The notes: a model not told the origin generated them from the letters alone. Positions 45,017 through 54,421 are shown, counted from the first letter of the stretch. The stretch is DNA of 64,000 bases from CAYPPG01 sp964412555 (GCA_964412555.1 CAYPPG010000005.1:62001-126000); one strand, 5' to 3'. Program-made: numbers and translations.

Positions 45017-45166
45017 ATGGCCGAGGTGTCGCCAAGCGTGATCCAGGACATTCGCTCCGGCAACCGTTCGAACATCACGCTGGCAACCCTATCCAAAATT
45101 TTAAAAGCGTTGCGTAGCCCTATCGCGGTTCAAACCGGGGAGCAGTATATGCCTTTAGAAGGATAA
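45017..45166 (+). pseudogene. C-terminal fragment of an XRE-type helix-turn-helix regulator
   Basis: It has 49 codons from ATG 45017: VSPSVIQDIRSGNRSNITLATLSKILKALRSPIAV. This is the second half of a Cro/CI-type HTH (recognition helix and following helix), but the first helices are absent. It is probably a decayed antitoxin or regulator. Confidence 0.55.
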
Positions 45167-45177
45167 GAGGCTCAGAG

Positions 45178-45213
45178 AAATCGATGAATCGCAATGCGCG
45201 AGTCAACCTACGG
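45178..45213 (+). repeat. REP palindrome, family D, copy 3
   Basis: AAATCGATGAATCGCAATGC... ending CAACCTACGG. It aligns with copies 2 and 4 and lies directly after the HTH fragment and before the end of the propeller gene. Confidence 0.65.
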
Positions 45214-45222
45214 AACCGTATA

Positions 45223-47388
45223 TTAGTATAGATACCAACTCGAGATGGATGTGTCCCAGCCAATCCACGATGATTCATCGCGGATCAATGGGTTGGCGTC
45301 TTGTCCTGGAATGATACCTTTTCCCCCTCGGCCACCAGTCACAGAAATTTCGTGTAAAATAACGGTCGAGTGCGACTCAGCGGTAATGGCAGGAAGGCCA
45401 TCCTTGCCACGCACTCCCGCATCGCCATTACGGCCGTGGATCCAGCCATTGAAAACTTCGATTGTGGATGTGGATGCTTGGATTCCCATTAACGAAGGTT
45501 TTGACATATTTTTGGGAAGGAATAAGCGGAGTTTCGAAGAATTTACAACCAACTGCGCATTGTCGACAGAATTTCCAAACATGGGATTGTCGCGTGCCCT
45601 GATTGTACAATTTAGGCAATTCGAGATTTGAAGATTCGTGGAAAGACTACCGGGTTCGATGATGTTATCGATCAAAGTGAGTGAATTGTCAAAGCCATTT
45701 TGATATAGAATTGTAGGTCCGCCGTCAGCGGAAAACATATTATAATAATTTCTCACCGAAATTGTGCCTTGAAACAATGTATGAATCAGTGTTAGATTCG
45801 AATTTGTGACCGTAAAATAGGTAAAACACTTAGGGCTCGGGATGAATGTTATATTTTGTATTGTGACGGAACAATTATTCAATTCGAATTGTCCTGAGAG
45901 AATGGTATCTTCTCGTTGTCCTTTTCCGATAAGAGTTATTGTTTTATTGATGACTCGAATAGTAGTATCGGGAATTTCGTATGTTCCTGGCTTCAGTAAA
46001 AGCGTGGTGTTGTCCGGTGCTTGATTTAGGACTTCTTGCATATTTGCTTCCGTATTCACTTCCATTGCGTTTGGAATTGCTCGAATAGGTGTGGGGGTTG
46101 GTTGGAGGGAGATTGTTGGCGTTGGCGTTGCAGTTGGGAGTGGAAAAATAGACGTCGGGGTTGCCGGCCGATTCAGGAAGGTAACGGATTCGTCTTTTTC
46201 CTGAAAAACCAGTATATCTTTTTTCCCATCGCGATCCATATCGGTAACATGAACAATGTAAATGTTATCTATAAATGGATTTTGTATAGTAGTTGCCAAT
46301 TCAAATTGTCCTTTTCCATTTCCTAACGCGACAAAAAGGTTTTCATTTTCCCATGATAACAGATCCACGTGTTGATCATGATTGAGATCATGGAAAAGAA
46401 TTTGCTGGGGAGAAACAGCATTCGGTAAATCAACGGCAGCTGTTTCAAATGTCAGTGATTCCGTGGAAAACAGAAATTGATATTCCGTTGCCGATGCAAT
46501 ATAGATATCCTGCTTATCATCTTCATTGAAATCTACGACGTATAGAAGAGTTGGTGTGAAGGAGATTGCAATGGTGTCAGTGGCGATGAGCGCTGTTGTC
46601 GCGTCAGTGGCACCATAATGCAGTTTGAGTTCGTTTCTTGAAGCCATAACGACATCGCCGATTCCATCACGATTGAAATCGGCGGTTTCTGCGGGAGAAG
46701 TGATGGGAAAATCTTTTAAAACACTACGGAATGTTCCATCCCCGTTTCCAGTCAATAACGCTCCGGTCGCATGATACTTGAATTCATTACCGCTCGAATA
46801 GAATTGTCCGAGGATGTCGGGGAATTCGTCCGCATTGTAATCACCAACGGCTACACCCGCTACAAAATTGTAGATTTGTGAGGGAAAGGTTAAAGATTGT
46901 TCTCGAATATCTGTTCCATCCACGGAATACATATGAAATCCAAAGGGATTTTCATACAAGAAAATTTCATCAATACCATCGTTGTCCCAATCGCCGATCA
47001 CGGTGTGAACTCTGCTTGTTAAGCTAAATACAATCGTTTTAAAATGTTCAAAATGTCCATCATCAAATCCACGATTGAAGACGATTCGCCAAGTGGGACC
47101 TCCGTGACCGGTAGAAAAACTCCATCGATACAGAAGGTCGGTTACCCCATCGCCATTGAAATCCCCAAATTTGAGATCGGGTATAGCGGGATTATTTTGA
47201 GGTATGATCTGGGAATATTTATTGGGAACATAATTCCCGTATTGAAGTTCATTTTTGGAAGGACCGCCCCCGTATACGGGTTGATAAGAAAGTTGATCTT
47301 CTGCCATCGTGAAGAGTGGCAGAATGAAGAGAAACAATGTGAAACAACATAGAATTCCGACAGAATTGATTTGGGCGCATGGTTTCAT
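45223..47388 (-). CDS. Secreted protein: seven FG-GAP/VCBS blades plus beta-helix
   Basis: It has 721 residues with a signal peptide ending near FTMAE. Seven Ca-binding-like repeats are visible (DFNGDGVTDLL, DWDNDGIDEIF, DYNADEFPDIL, DFNRDGIGDVV, DFNEDDKQDIY, DLNHDQHVDLL, DMDRDGKKDIL), which should form a seven-bladed integrin-like propeller (about 65-400). A TP-rich linker (about 410-435) leads to a right-handed beta-helix (LLLKPGTYEIPDTTIRV, ITLIGKGQREDTILSG) up to about 690. The combination suits binding or cleaving of surface polysaccharides; no catalytic residues are assigned. Confidence 0.8.
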   Translation of the reverse strand: MKPCAQINSVGILCCFTLFLFILPLFTMAEDQLSYQPVYGGGPSKNELQYGNYVPNKYSQIIPQNNPAIPDLKFGDFNGDGVTDLLYRWSFSTGHGGPTWRIVFNRGFDDGHFEHFKTIVFSLTSRVHTVIGDWDNDGIDEIFLYENPFGFHMYSVDGTDIREQSLTFPSQIYNFVAGVAVGDYNADEFPDILGQFYSSGNEFKYHATGALLTGNGDGTFRSVLKDFPITSPAETADFNRDGIGDVVMASRNELKLHYGATDATTALIATDTIAISFTPTLLYVVDFNEDDKQDIYIASATEYQFLFSTESLTFETAAVDLPNAVSPQQILFHDLNHDQHVDLLSWENENLFVALGNGKGQFELATTIQNPFIDNIYIVHVTDMDRDGKKDILVFQEKDESVTFLNRPATPTSIFPLPTATPTPTISLQPTPTPIRAIPNAMEVNTEANMQEVLNQAPDNTTLLLKPGTYEIPDTTIRVINKTITLIGKGQREDTILSGQFELNNCSVTIQNITFIPSPKCFTYFTVTNSNLTLIHTLFQGTISVRNYYNMFSADGGPTILYQNGFDNSLTLIDNIIEPGSLSTNLQISNCLNCTIRARDNPMFGNSVDNAQLVVNSSKLRLFLPKNMSKPSLMGIQASTSTIEVFNGWIHGRNGDAGVRGKDGLPAITAESHSTVILHEISVTGGRGGKGIIPGQDANPLIRDESSWIGWDTSISSWYLY

Positions 47389-47546
47389 AATTGATGAATT
47401 GATCGATACTGATTTTCCTTAAATTTTTAAAGCACGTTCTTTACTTCAATTTCGAAGGAGAAGATTGGTATTAAAAAATTGAATCTTGCTTTATCAGCAT
47501 TGTAGAACAAAAGAAAGAAAAAGAATAGATTGTCTGTCCGATAGAA

Positions 47547-47581
47547 AATCGATGGATCGCAATGCATGATCCATCTTACGG
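47547..47581 (+). repeat. REP palindrome, family D, copy 4
   Basis: AATCGATGGATCGCAATGC... ending GATCCATCTTACGG, with arms GATGGATC / GATCCATC. It lies 12 bp beyond the stop of the OsmC-like gene. Confidence 0.7.
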
Positions 47582-47593
47582 GACTGCAAACAC

Positions 47594-48016
47594 TTACCCA
47601 TCCGTATACACAAACTCAATGGAAACCTCCACATCCGGATGCAAACTCTGGCGGACCGGGCACTTCTTCGCACCTGCTTCCAGATTCGCACGGTCTTCTT
47701 CCGAAAGGGACTTGCCTCCAGGCAGCGTGATAACCGTGGTCAGTTTGCCGATGCGGCGGACAGGATCGGTGGCCATTTCTTTCACGACGTGAACGCCGGC
47801 GCCTTCGATATTCAAACCGTTTTGTTTGGCGACCAGCCCCATAATTGTAAGGAGACAGGAACCCAATCCTGTTGCCACGAGGTCGGTTGGTGAGAACACA
47901 TCTCCCTTGCCGCCGTTGTCAACCGGTGCGTCAGTAATCAACGTACTTCCGGACGGTACGTGTTTCGATTCACAATGAAGATCCCCAAGATAGCGGATAT
48001 CGATTTCAACAGACAT
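47594..48016 (-). CDS. OsmC/Ohr-family protein
   Basis: It has 140 residues from ATG 48016 (GGGAGA 6 bases upstream); a longer frame to 48058 is less likely. The two conserved cysteines are present in GLGSCLLTIMGL and AKKCPVRQSL, as in OsmC-like peroxidases that reduce organic hydroperoxides. FSPTDLVATGLGSC is the family signature. It probably protects against peroxides; which electron donor it uses is unknown. The Ohr and OsmC branches cannot be told apart here. Confidence 0.88.
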   Translation of the reverse strand: MSVEIDIRYLGDLHCESKHVPSGSTLITDAPVDNGGKGDVFSPTDLVATGLGSCLLTIMGLVAKQNGLNIEGAGVHVVKEMATDPVRRIGKLTTVITLPGGKSLSEEDRANLEAGAKKCPVRQSLHPDVEVSIEFVYTDG

Positions 48017-48140
48017 AATGATTCTCCCGGTATAGCTTTTAGTATGAGGAATCGGCAACTTGTCGATTGCTTTTCAAAAGTATAGGAACGATTTTCTCAC
48101 GGCATAGCCTGAGAAATAATCGAGATTGGAAGTTGTCGGA

Positions 48141-48236
48141 GCGCGGGCATCCCTGCCCGTATCTTTTTGGCGTGTAATTTCTTGTTTTTGTCCTGATAAT
48201 GTTTGCATCGTAAATGTGCAGACCGGAGGTCTGCAC
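48141..48236. repeat. Short palindromic repeat, family A, copy 3
   Basis: Two perfect hairpins: CGGGCA-TCCC-TGCCCG (48144-48159) and GTGCAGACC-GGA-GGTCTGCAC (48216-48236), separated by TTTTTGGCGTGTAATTTC and further A+T-rich bases. Copy 4 at 55865 has the same two hairpins with a much shorter spacer. Confidence 0.7.
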
Positions 48237-48335
48237 CACAACAAAATCAGTTGACAGAATACCTTTTTTAGAATAGTATCTTTATGATGGCATATTGCAA
48301 GCTCGTCCATGTGATCGGCAAGATGGAGAACGCTT

Positions 48336-48689
48336 ATGGAGTTGCGAAATATTTTGACCAAGGGAACCGTACCTCTATTTATCATGGAAATTTTGCAAAG
48401 CGGGGAAGCGTACGGTTATGAGATCGTGAAGGAAATATCCCGGCGCAGCGAAGGCGTGCTTGAATTCGGCCAAGGGACAATTTATCCACTTCTGTACAAA
48501 CTGGAAGAGAAGGGGTTCGTCACCAGCGAGCGTAAGACGCTGCCGAACGGGAAGGAGCGACGTTATTACAGACTTACAGACAAAGGTCTTACCGAGCTGG
48601 AATTGTCAAAAGAAACTTGGCGGGAAACCAGTCACGCGATCGGGCAGGTGCTGGGTACAAATCCGTCGGCTATCGGATGTTGTCTATAG
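48336..48689 (+). CDS. PadR-family transcriptional regulator
   Basis: It has 117 residues. The winged-helix PadR pattern is clear: LTKGTVPLFIMEILQSGEAYGYEIVKEISRRS..., then LEFGQGTIYPLLYKLEEKGFVTSERK and GKERRYYRLTDKG. These repressors often control a membrane or transporter gene beside them, here the truncated HAAS-like gene 6 bp downstream. GGAG lies about 8 bases before the ATG. Confidence 0.92.
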   Translation: MELRNILTKGTVPLFIMEILQSGEAYGYEIVKEISRRSEGVLEFGQGTIYPLLYKLEEKGFVTSERKTLPNGKERRYYRLTDKGLTELELSKETWRETSHAIGQVLGTNPSAIGCCL

Positions 48690-48695
48690 GTTTGC

Positions 48696-48881
48696 ATGAT
48701 GAAGTCAGCCGAAGAACGTTTTGTTTCTGAAATTACTAAGGGTTTTTGGATCGCTCCACGGCGCCGCCGGGAGATCCGGCGGGAAATTTATGATCATCTG
48801 GACAATATTCTCTACTCTCCATCGAATGGCACGACCAGCCGTGGGGATTTAGTATGGGAGATACAGAAATCGTCGAATTGA
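48696..48881 (+). pseudogene. Truncated HAAS/permease-prefix protein
   Basis: It has 61 residues. SAEERFVSEITKGFWIAPRRRREIRREIYDHLDN is the helix pair that opens proteins with a HAAS or permease-prefix domain, the usual partner of PadR. The expected acidic helix (EAIERALEEFG type) and the transmembrane part are missing, and the frame ends after an unrelated tail. It is probably a 3'-truncated gene. Confidence 0.6.
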
Positions 48882-48890
48882 GTTCTTGAT

Positions 48891-49220
48891 TTATACCTGA
48901 ATGGCGTTGGTCTTCGATGCCAAGATGAAATCATTCTCTGACAATCCGCCAATGGCGTGTGTCCAGATCGTCACGTCGACTTGGTTGTAATGGACGCAGA
49001 AGTCGGTATGATGCCCTTCCTCTTCGGCGATATCCGCCATGCGATTGATGAACTTCATCGCTTCGACAAAATCCTTGAACTGAAAACGTTTGTGTAGTTT
49101 TTCTTCCTGTTCTTCCCAGCCTGCTAGTTCTTCGTCTTTGAGCAGTTCGTCGACAATCCGTTGATCCAATTTCTTGATACCGCCTTCACAGGGTTTACAT
49201 TTTTTTTGTTGCAAAGCCAT
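48891..49220 (-). CDS. phhB: Pterin-4a-carbinolamine dehydratase
   Basis: It has 109 residues. EEEGHHTDFCVHYNQVDVTIWTHAIGGLSENDFILA is the PCD/DCoH signature, including the paired active-site histidines (GHH) and the later WTHA His. The enzyme recycles 4a-hydroxytetrahydropterin made by aromatic amino acid hydroxylases; no hydroxylase is in the window, so it may serve another pterin pathway. AAAGGAG lies 6 bases before the ATG. Its 3' end faces the truncated HAAS gene. Confidence 0.93.
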   Translation of the reverse strand: MALQQKKCKPCEGGIKKLDQRIVDELLKDEELAGWEEQEEKLHKRFQFKDFVEAMKFINRMADIAEEEGHHTDFCVHYNQVDVTIWTHAIGGLSENDFILASKTNAIQV

Positions 49221-49323
49221 GAGTTTCTCCTTTTGTATAAATAGTTACGTTGCTGTCAAAACCGTATCTTGGAGCGGGTGACAAGGGTAAGCGAAGTCTA
49301 TCCTTGCCGGATAACGCTCTACC

Positions 49324-49407
49324 GCCAGGGCAGACCTGACGTCTTGCCCTGGTTACCCGCTGTTTGCCAGGGCAGACCTGACGTCTTGCCCTGGTTATCC
49401 GCTGTCT
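49324..49407. repeat. 42-bp tandem repeat, family B
   Basis: Two adjacent units (49324-49365, 49366-49407), nearly identical, each with a CCAGGGCA..TTGCCCTGG hairpin followed by GGTTAYCCGCTGT. A degenerate copy in reverse orientation lies at 54480. The surrounding gap (49221-49606) otherwise shows only related GGATAACGCT-type sequence and no gene. Confidence 0.75.
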
Positions 49408-49615
49408 ATATTCTGTTCTGATGAACGGCTTACAGAAGTGTATCAATTGTATTTCAAGGTCATTCGATTTATTCTTCCGTTCACGCTGTTTCTCTTTGAC
49501 GGATTTTTGGCTAATTATTCAAAATGGGAATTATGCTTTCTTTATCTGTGTATTCTACACACATGGAGATAAAATACTCTACAACATTGAATTTTTATGA
49601 TTCTTCATGGCGGCT

Positions 49616-50908
49616 ATGAAATATCGAACTATTGTTTTACTCGTAATGATAATCTCTTGTCTCGGGTGTCTTTATAAAGGATGCGGCGAGGGGAGAGCGG
49701 AAAATGTAGCTCCACCATCTTCCGAAGCGCAGGATGATGTTGCGACTCTTCCGGTTCGTGCGGTTCGTGTGGAGAAAGTTGAGATGAGTTGGCCGATTGC
49801 ATTGCAGGGGACGTGTGTGCCGCGTTATGAATCTTTCGTGAGTGCGAAGATCTCCGGAACGATCAATCATATTCTTGTCGAGGAAGGGGATTTCGTAAAA
49901 GAAGATGCTTCCATGGCGTTGTTAGATGTTCGCGAACTGACTGCGCAGCGGGATCAGGCGAGGGCGAATTTGAAAGCGGTCGAGGCATTGCTCGATAAAT
50001 TACGTTCCGGCTATTTGAAAGATGAAGTCAAACAGGCGGCTTCTCAATTGGACGCCGCCAAAGCGACCTATCAGCGCTTGTTGAATGATGTAAATCGGCA
50101 GGAACGGCTGCACACGGCGGGAATGATACGCGAGTCGGATTATGAAGATTTTCAAACTCGCTTGCAAGTAGCCAAAGCGGATTTGGAACGCGCATCGGCG
50201 GCCTATCAATTGGCTGCACAAGGTTTTCGCAATGAAGAAATAACCGAAGCCGAAGCTCGGGTGGATGCGGCTCGCGCAACGCTCGAGTTGGCCGAGATTC
50301 GCTTACAATATGCAACCGTAAAATCACCTATTTCGGGTTGGGTATGTGAGAGGAATGTTAATCCCGGTGAATGGGTAAATGTTGGCCAACCGTTGTTTTG
50401 CATTCAAGCCTACGATCCGATATGGGTGGAAGCGTATGTGGCGGAAGCGGATATTGGCGATATTACAAAGGGATTGAAGGCGAACATACGGATCCAAGCA
50501 TACCCACAAGAAGTTTTTGAAGGGGATATTCAGGTGGTCGGAACCGCACTTGATCCTGTAACTCGCTCTTTGCCGATCAAAATTCGAATTGCCAATCCGG
50601 ACGGACGATTACGCCCGGCTCTGTTTGCGCAAATTACTTTGTATCCCGAACCTGAACCCTCCCTTATCCTACCTAAAAATGCTATTGTTTTAGAGGGGGA
50701 GACGGAAACGGCCGCCCGAATTCAAGCGGGGAAAATCGAGCGTGTATCCGTTCAAACGGGGAAACGGTACGGAGATGTCGTGGCGATTCGTTCCGGGCTT
50801 GTAGAGGGTGACCAGGTAGTATTGAGCGACATTGGAGGAATTCCTGACGGAGCGACTGTACATGTGACGGAGGTGTCGGGTGGATTACCGGAAACTTCTA
50901 CAAAGTAA
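49616..50908 (+). CDS. RND-type efflux periplasmic adaptor (MFP/HlyD family) lipoprotein
   Basis: It has 430 residues from ATG 49616 (an alternative ATG lies 3 codons upstream). A lipobox-like region (MIISCLGCLYKGC) suggests lipidation in the inner membrane. It has the classic order: lipoyl half-motif (SAKISGTINHILVEEGDFVKEDASMALLD), a long coiled-coil hairpin (about 100-215, AQRDQARANLKAVEALLDKL), the second lipoyl half (VKSPISGWVCERNVNPGEWVNVGQPLF) and beta-barrel domains. Such adaptors bridge an inner-membrane RND pump and TolC. No pump gene follows; the next gene is a CpoB-like lipoprotein that overlaps by 29 bp. Confidence 0.93.
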   Translation: MKYRTIVLLVMIISCLGCLYKGCGEGRAENVAPPSSEAQDDVATLPVRAVRVEKVEMSWPIALQGTCVPRYESFVSAKISGTINHILVEEGDFVKEDASMALLDVRELTAQRDQARANLKAVEALLDKLRSGYLKDEVKQAASQLDAAKATYQRLLNDVNRQERLHTAGMIRESDYEDFQTRLQVAKADLERASAAYQLAAQGFRNEEITEAEARVDAARATLELAEIRLQYATVKSPISGWVCERNVNPGEWVNVGQPLFCIQAYDPIWVEAYVAEADIGDITKGLKANIRIQAYPQEVFEGDIQVVGTALDPVTRSLPIKIRIANPDGRLRPALFAQITLYPEPEPSLILPKNAIVLEGETETAARIQAGKIERVSVQTGKRYGDVVAIRSGLVEGDQVVLSDIGGIPDGATVHVTEVSGGLPETSTK

Positions 50909-51674
50909 AAAAAGCGATTGTGTGCATTCTATTCATGAAACAAGAAAGTGGCAACGATGGATTCTATTGATTTTCTTGTTCGGGTTTGGTATCGGATGTA
51001 CAAAAACAACTCCCAAAGTCTCGGATATTCAACAGAATATGAATCAACTGGATGAACAAATCGATATGATTCGGGAGGTGCAGGAACAAGAACGGCTGAG
51101 AAGAGAAAAGATGTTATCGGAAATTCGTTCTATGGTGAAGGATAATTCTCCTACAATCAAAAATCGGGAAACGTTTTTTGAAGATTCCCCAAAGACACGG
51201 GGGCGAAGTGGAGATATTCAATCCATTCCTTTGGATGAAGTGATGGAGCCCTCTTCTCAAATTGAATTGACGGGACCTTCTTCCCGCCGTGCTTCGGATG
51301 CGGAAGAACTTTTCAACAATGCTTATGCCAATTATAACAATGGGGAATATACCACTGCGGCGGAAGGATTTCTTCTTGCCTATGGTCTTGCAGATCAGGC
51401 GGATTTAAAGGGCCGATGCCTCTACTGGCTGGGAGAATGCCATTACCGAAATCATGAATGGGAGAAAGCAATAACCTGCTTTACACAACTGGAAGCTAAA
51501 TTTCCGTCTCATCCGATTCTGTCCAGCGCGTTGCTGAAAAAAGGCTTGGCTTTTTATGAAAAAGGCGAGATTCAGAAAGCTGAAAATACCTTGCATCATC
51601 TCTTGAATACGTTCCCTCTTGCCGAAGAAGCTCCCTTGGCGGAAGAACGCCTCCGCGAATGGGCAAACAGTTAA
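50880..51674 (+). CDS. CpoB/YbgF-like TPR lipoprotein
   Basis: It has 264 residues from GTG 50880, with GGAGG 6 bases upstream inside the end of the adaptor gene. A hydrophobic segment ends with lipobox FGFGIGC (Cys near residue 40). A coiled coil (about 48-85, IQQNMNQLDEQIDMIREVQEQERLRREKML) and C-terminal TPRs (about 140-264, ELFNNAYANYNNGEYTTAAEGF) follow, the order of CpoB proteins that coordinate outer-membrane constriction with peptidoglycan synthesis. It is coupled to the adaptor and overlaps the frame of acnA only by an unlikely start. Confidence 0.8.
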   Translation: MDYRKLLQSKKSDCVHSIHETRKWQRWILLIFLFGFGIGCTKTTPKVSDIQQNMNQLDEQIDMIREVQEQERLRREKMLSEIRSMVKDNSPTIKNRETFFEDSPKTRGRSGDIQSIPLDEVMEPSSQIELTGPSSRRASDAEELFNNAYANYNNGEYTTAAEGFLLAYGLADQADLKGRCLYWLGECHYRNHEWEKAITCFTQLEAKFPSHPILSSALLKKGLAFYEKGEIQKAENTLHHLLNTFPLAEEAPLAEERLREWANS

Positions 51675-51736
51675 GAAATCAACTCAATCCTATAAAATAT
51701 ATCGTGGCAATCCTAAAAAAGAAACGGAGTCATGCT

Positions 51737-54421
51737 GTGAACGAATTCTGTCTTGATAGTCTGAAAACCCGCCGTGAATTGGAAGTCAACGGTCAACAAT
51801 ATAAGTACATGAGTTTAAAGGCCGCTGAGAATGCGGGATTGGATGACATAGATCAATTGCCCTATTCATTAAAAGTATTATTGGAAAATCTCTTACGCCA
51901 TGAAGACGGTCAGTCGGTTACGCAAGAAGATATACAAGCCGTCGCTTCTTGGTTGAAGGAACGCCGCTCGAACCGGGAGATCGCTTACCGGCCGGCAAGG
52001 GTGCTTATGCAGGATTTTACCGGTGTGCCTGCCGTTGTAGATTTGGCTTCCATGCGTGACGCGATGGTTGAGTTGAAGGGGGAACCGCAAAAAATCAATC
52101 CACTTTCCGCCGTTGATCTTGTGATCGACCATTCGGTGATGGTAGATCGATTCGGTACTTCCTCTGCGTTCCAGGAGAATGTGAAATTTGAGTTTCAGCG
52201 TAATTATGAACGATATGCGTTTCTTCGGTGGGGACAAAAAGCGTTTCAAAATTTCAGGGTTGTTCCTCCTGGAACCGGCATATGCCATCAAGTCAATTTG
52301 GAGTATTTGGCGAAGGTGGTTTGGACATCGCCGCAAAACGGGCAGATGATGGCTTTTCCCGATACGTTGGTCGGGACAGATAGCCATACAACCATGGTCA
52401 ATGGTCTTGCAGTTTTGGGATGGGGGGTTGGAGGCATCGAAGCCGAAGCCGCCATGCTAGGGCAGCCGATCTCCATGTTGATTCCTGAAGTGATCGGATT
52501 TGAATTGACCGGTGAGTTGGTGGAAGGTTCTACGGCGACTGACCTCGTCTTGACTGTTACCCAGATGTTACGGGAGAAAGGCGTAGTGGGGAAATTCGTT
52601 GAATTTTATGGTTCGGCATTGGATCGACTGCCACTTCCGGACAGGGCTACGTTAGCCAATATGTCTCCGGAATATGGCGCGACATGCGGTATTTTCCCCG
52701 TTGATCAAGAAACAATCCGATATTTGGAATTTACCGGACGGGATGAACAGGAAATCGCTTTGGTGGAAGCCTATGCGAAAGCACAAAGGATGTGGCGGGA
52801 TTCCAATTCTCCCGATCCCGTCTTCACGGATACACTTCATCTGGATATATCAACAGTGGAACCGTCCCTCGCGGGACCGAAACGCCCCCAGGATCGAGTA
52901 TTGTTATCGACAGCATCGGAAGAATTTCATCGGGTTATCGCGGACATGGGCGGCGATGCGCAGAATATTCGATCCGCCCCTGTGGAAGGGGAAAACTATT
53001 GTCTGCAAGACGGGCATGTCGTGATTGCCGCTATCACCAGTTGCACTAACACATCCAACCCGTCCGTTATGTTGGCGGCCGGTTTGGTTGCGAAGAAGGC
53101 GTTGGAAAAGGGATTGCAAACCAAGCCGTGGGTGAAAACCTCTCTCGCTCCCGGATCTCAGGTGGTGACCGATTATCTTGAAGCGGCCGGGTTGCAGGAC
53201 GCGCTGGATACGCTTGGTTTCAACCTCGTCGGATATGGTTGTACGACGTGTATCGGAAATTCTGGCCCCCTTCCAGAACCGATTGCCAATGCTGTCGAAA
53301 AAGAAGATTTGGTAGTTTGTTCCGTTTTGTCGGGCAACCGAAACTTCGAGGGGCGTGTAAATCCGCATACGAAAGCGAATTATCTGGCTTCGCCGCCGCT
53401 GGTGGTTGCTTATGCTTTGGCGGGAACGATGCGGATCGATCTTTACACCGATCCTATTGGAAGTGATCTGCAAGGCAATCCTGTCTATCTGCGGGATATC
53501 TGGCCGTACAGCGAGGAAGTGAATGATGCTATTCAAAAAGCGGTGACGAAAGAGATGTTCACTAAACGCTATAGCAATGTCTTTGAAGGGGAAGAGGAAT
53601 GGAAAAGCATCGAGGTTGCCGAGGGAGAAACCTACGACTGGCGCGATGATAGCACATATGTTAAGAAACCGCCGTTCTTCGAAGGGATGAGAGGTAAGCC
53701 GGAGCCGGTTCAAGATATTCACAATGCGCGTCCGCTGGCGATCTTGGGGGACAGCGTTACGACCGATCACATCTCGCCGGCCGGTAGTATCAAAAAAGAC
53801 GGACCGGCGGGGAAATATTTGTTATCCAACGGAGTGCAAGTATCCGAGTTCAATTCCTTCGGATCCCGCCGCGGTAATCATGAGGTGATGATGCGCGGCA
53901 CATTCGCCAATATCCGTCTCCGCAACGAGATGGCTCCTGGCACGACCGGCGGTGTTACACGGTTCATGCCTGAGAATGAAGAAATGTCGATTTATGACGC
54001 CGCCATGAAATATGCGGAACAAGATGTGCCGCTCGTCGTGATTGCAGGGAAGGAGTATGGAACAGGTTCCTCCCGTGATTGGGCGGCGAAAGGCACTCGA
54101 TTGTTGGGAGTTCGGGCGGTTATCGCCGAGAGTTTCGAACGCATTCACCGCTCGAATCTGGTCGGAATGGGAGTCTTGCCGCTGCAATTCCAAGATGGTG
54201 TGAATCGCGAAACGCTGGAACTCGATGGTACTGAAACCTTCGATCTCACTGGCATTGAACAAGGCATTCAACCGCGGATGGAAGTGACCTGCACCATCAA
54301 AAGGGCAGCCGGGGCAACCGAGAACATTTCTCTTCTTTGCCGCGTCGATACTGCGGATGAAGTAGAATATTACATCCATGGCGGGATTTTGCATTTTGTA
54401 TTGCGGAAAATGATTCAGTGA
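51737..54421 (+). CDS. acnA: Aconitate hydratase A
   Basis: It isomerises citrate to isocitrate in the TCA cycle. From GTG 51737 (GGAG 8 bases upstream) it has 894 residues, normal for AcnA; the frame extends to 51659, but that overlaps the previous gene and adds unrelated sequence. The [4Fe-4S] ligands are in SCTNTSNPSVM and GYGCTTCIGNSG. Substrate motifs include GTDSHTTMVNGLAVLGWGVGG and the C-terminal swivel domain GTGSSRDWAAKGTRLLGV. Together with sucD it shows a TCA cycle. No regulatory site was seen. Confidence 0.95.
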   Translation: MNEFCLDSLKTRRELEVNGQQYKYMSLKAAENAGLDDIDQLPYSLKVLLENLLRHEDGQSVTQEDIQAVASWLKERRSNREIAYRPARVLMQDFTGVPAVVDLASMRDAMVELKGEPQKINPLSAVDLVIDHSVMVDRFGTSSAFQENVKFEFQRNYERYAFLRWGQKAFQNFRVVPPGTGICHQVNLEYLAKVVWTSPQNGQMMAFPDTLVGTDSHTTMVNGLAVLGWGVGGIEAEAAMLGQPISMLIPEVIGFELTGELVEGSTATDLVLTVTQMLREKGVVGKFVEFYGSALDRLPLPDRATLANMSPEYGATCGIFPVDQETIRYLEFTGRDEQEIALVEAYAKAQRMWRDSNSPDPVFTDTLHLDISTVEPSLAGPKRPQDRVLLSTASEEFHRVIADMGGDAQNIRSAPVEGENYCLQDGHVVIAAITSCTNTSNPSVMLAAGLVAKKALEKGLQTKPWVKTSLAPGSQVVTDYLEAAGLQDALDTLGFNLVGYGCTTCIGNSGPLPEPIANAVEKEDLVVCSVLSGNRNFEGRVNPHTKANYLASPPLVVAYALAGTMRIDLYTDPIGSDLQGNPVYLRDIWPYSEEVNDAIQKAVTKEMFTKRYSNVFEGEEEWKSIEVAEGETYDWRDDSTYVKKPPFFEGMRGKPEPVQDIHNARPLAILGDSVTTDHISPAGSIKKDGPAGKYLLSNGVQVSEFNSFGSRRGNHEVMMRGTFANIRLRNEMAPGTTGGVTRFMPENEEMSIYDAAMKYAEQDVPLVVIAGKEYGTGSSRDWAAKGTRLLGVRAVIAESFERIHRSNLVGMGVLPLQFQDGVNRETLELDGTETFDLTGIEQGIQPRMEVTCTIKRAAGATENISLLCRVDTADEVEYYIHGGILHFVLRKMIQ

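Noticed and set aside
49195..49446. 83-residue minus-strand frame upstream of phhB
   Set aside because: It is made mostly of the family B tandem repeat (duplicated RARRQVCPG-type peptide).
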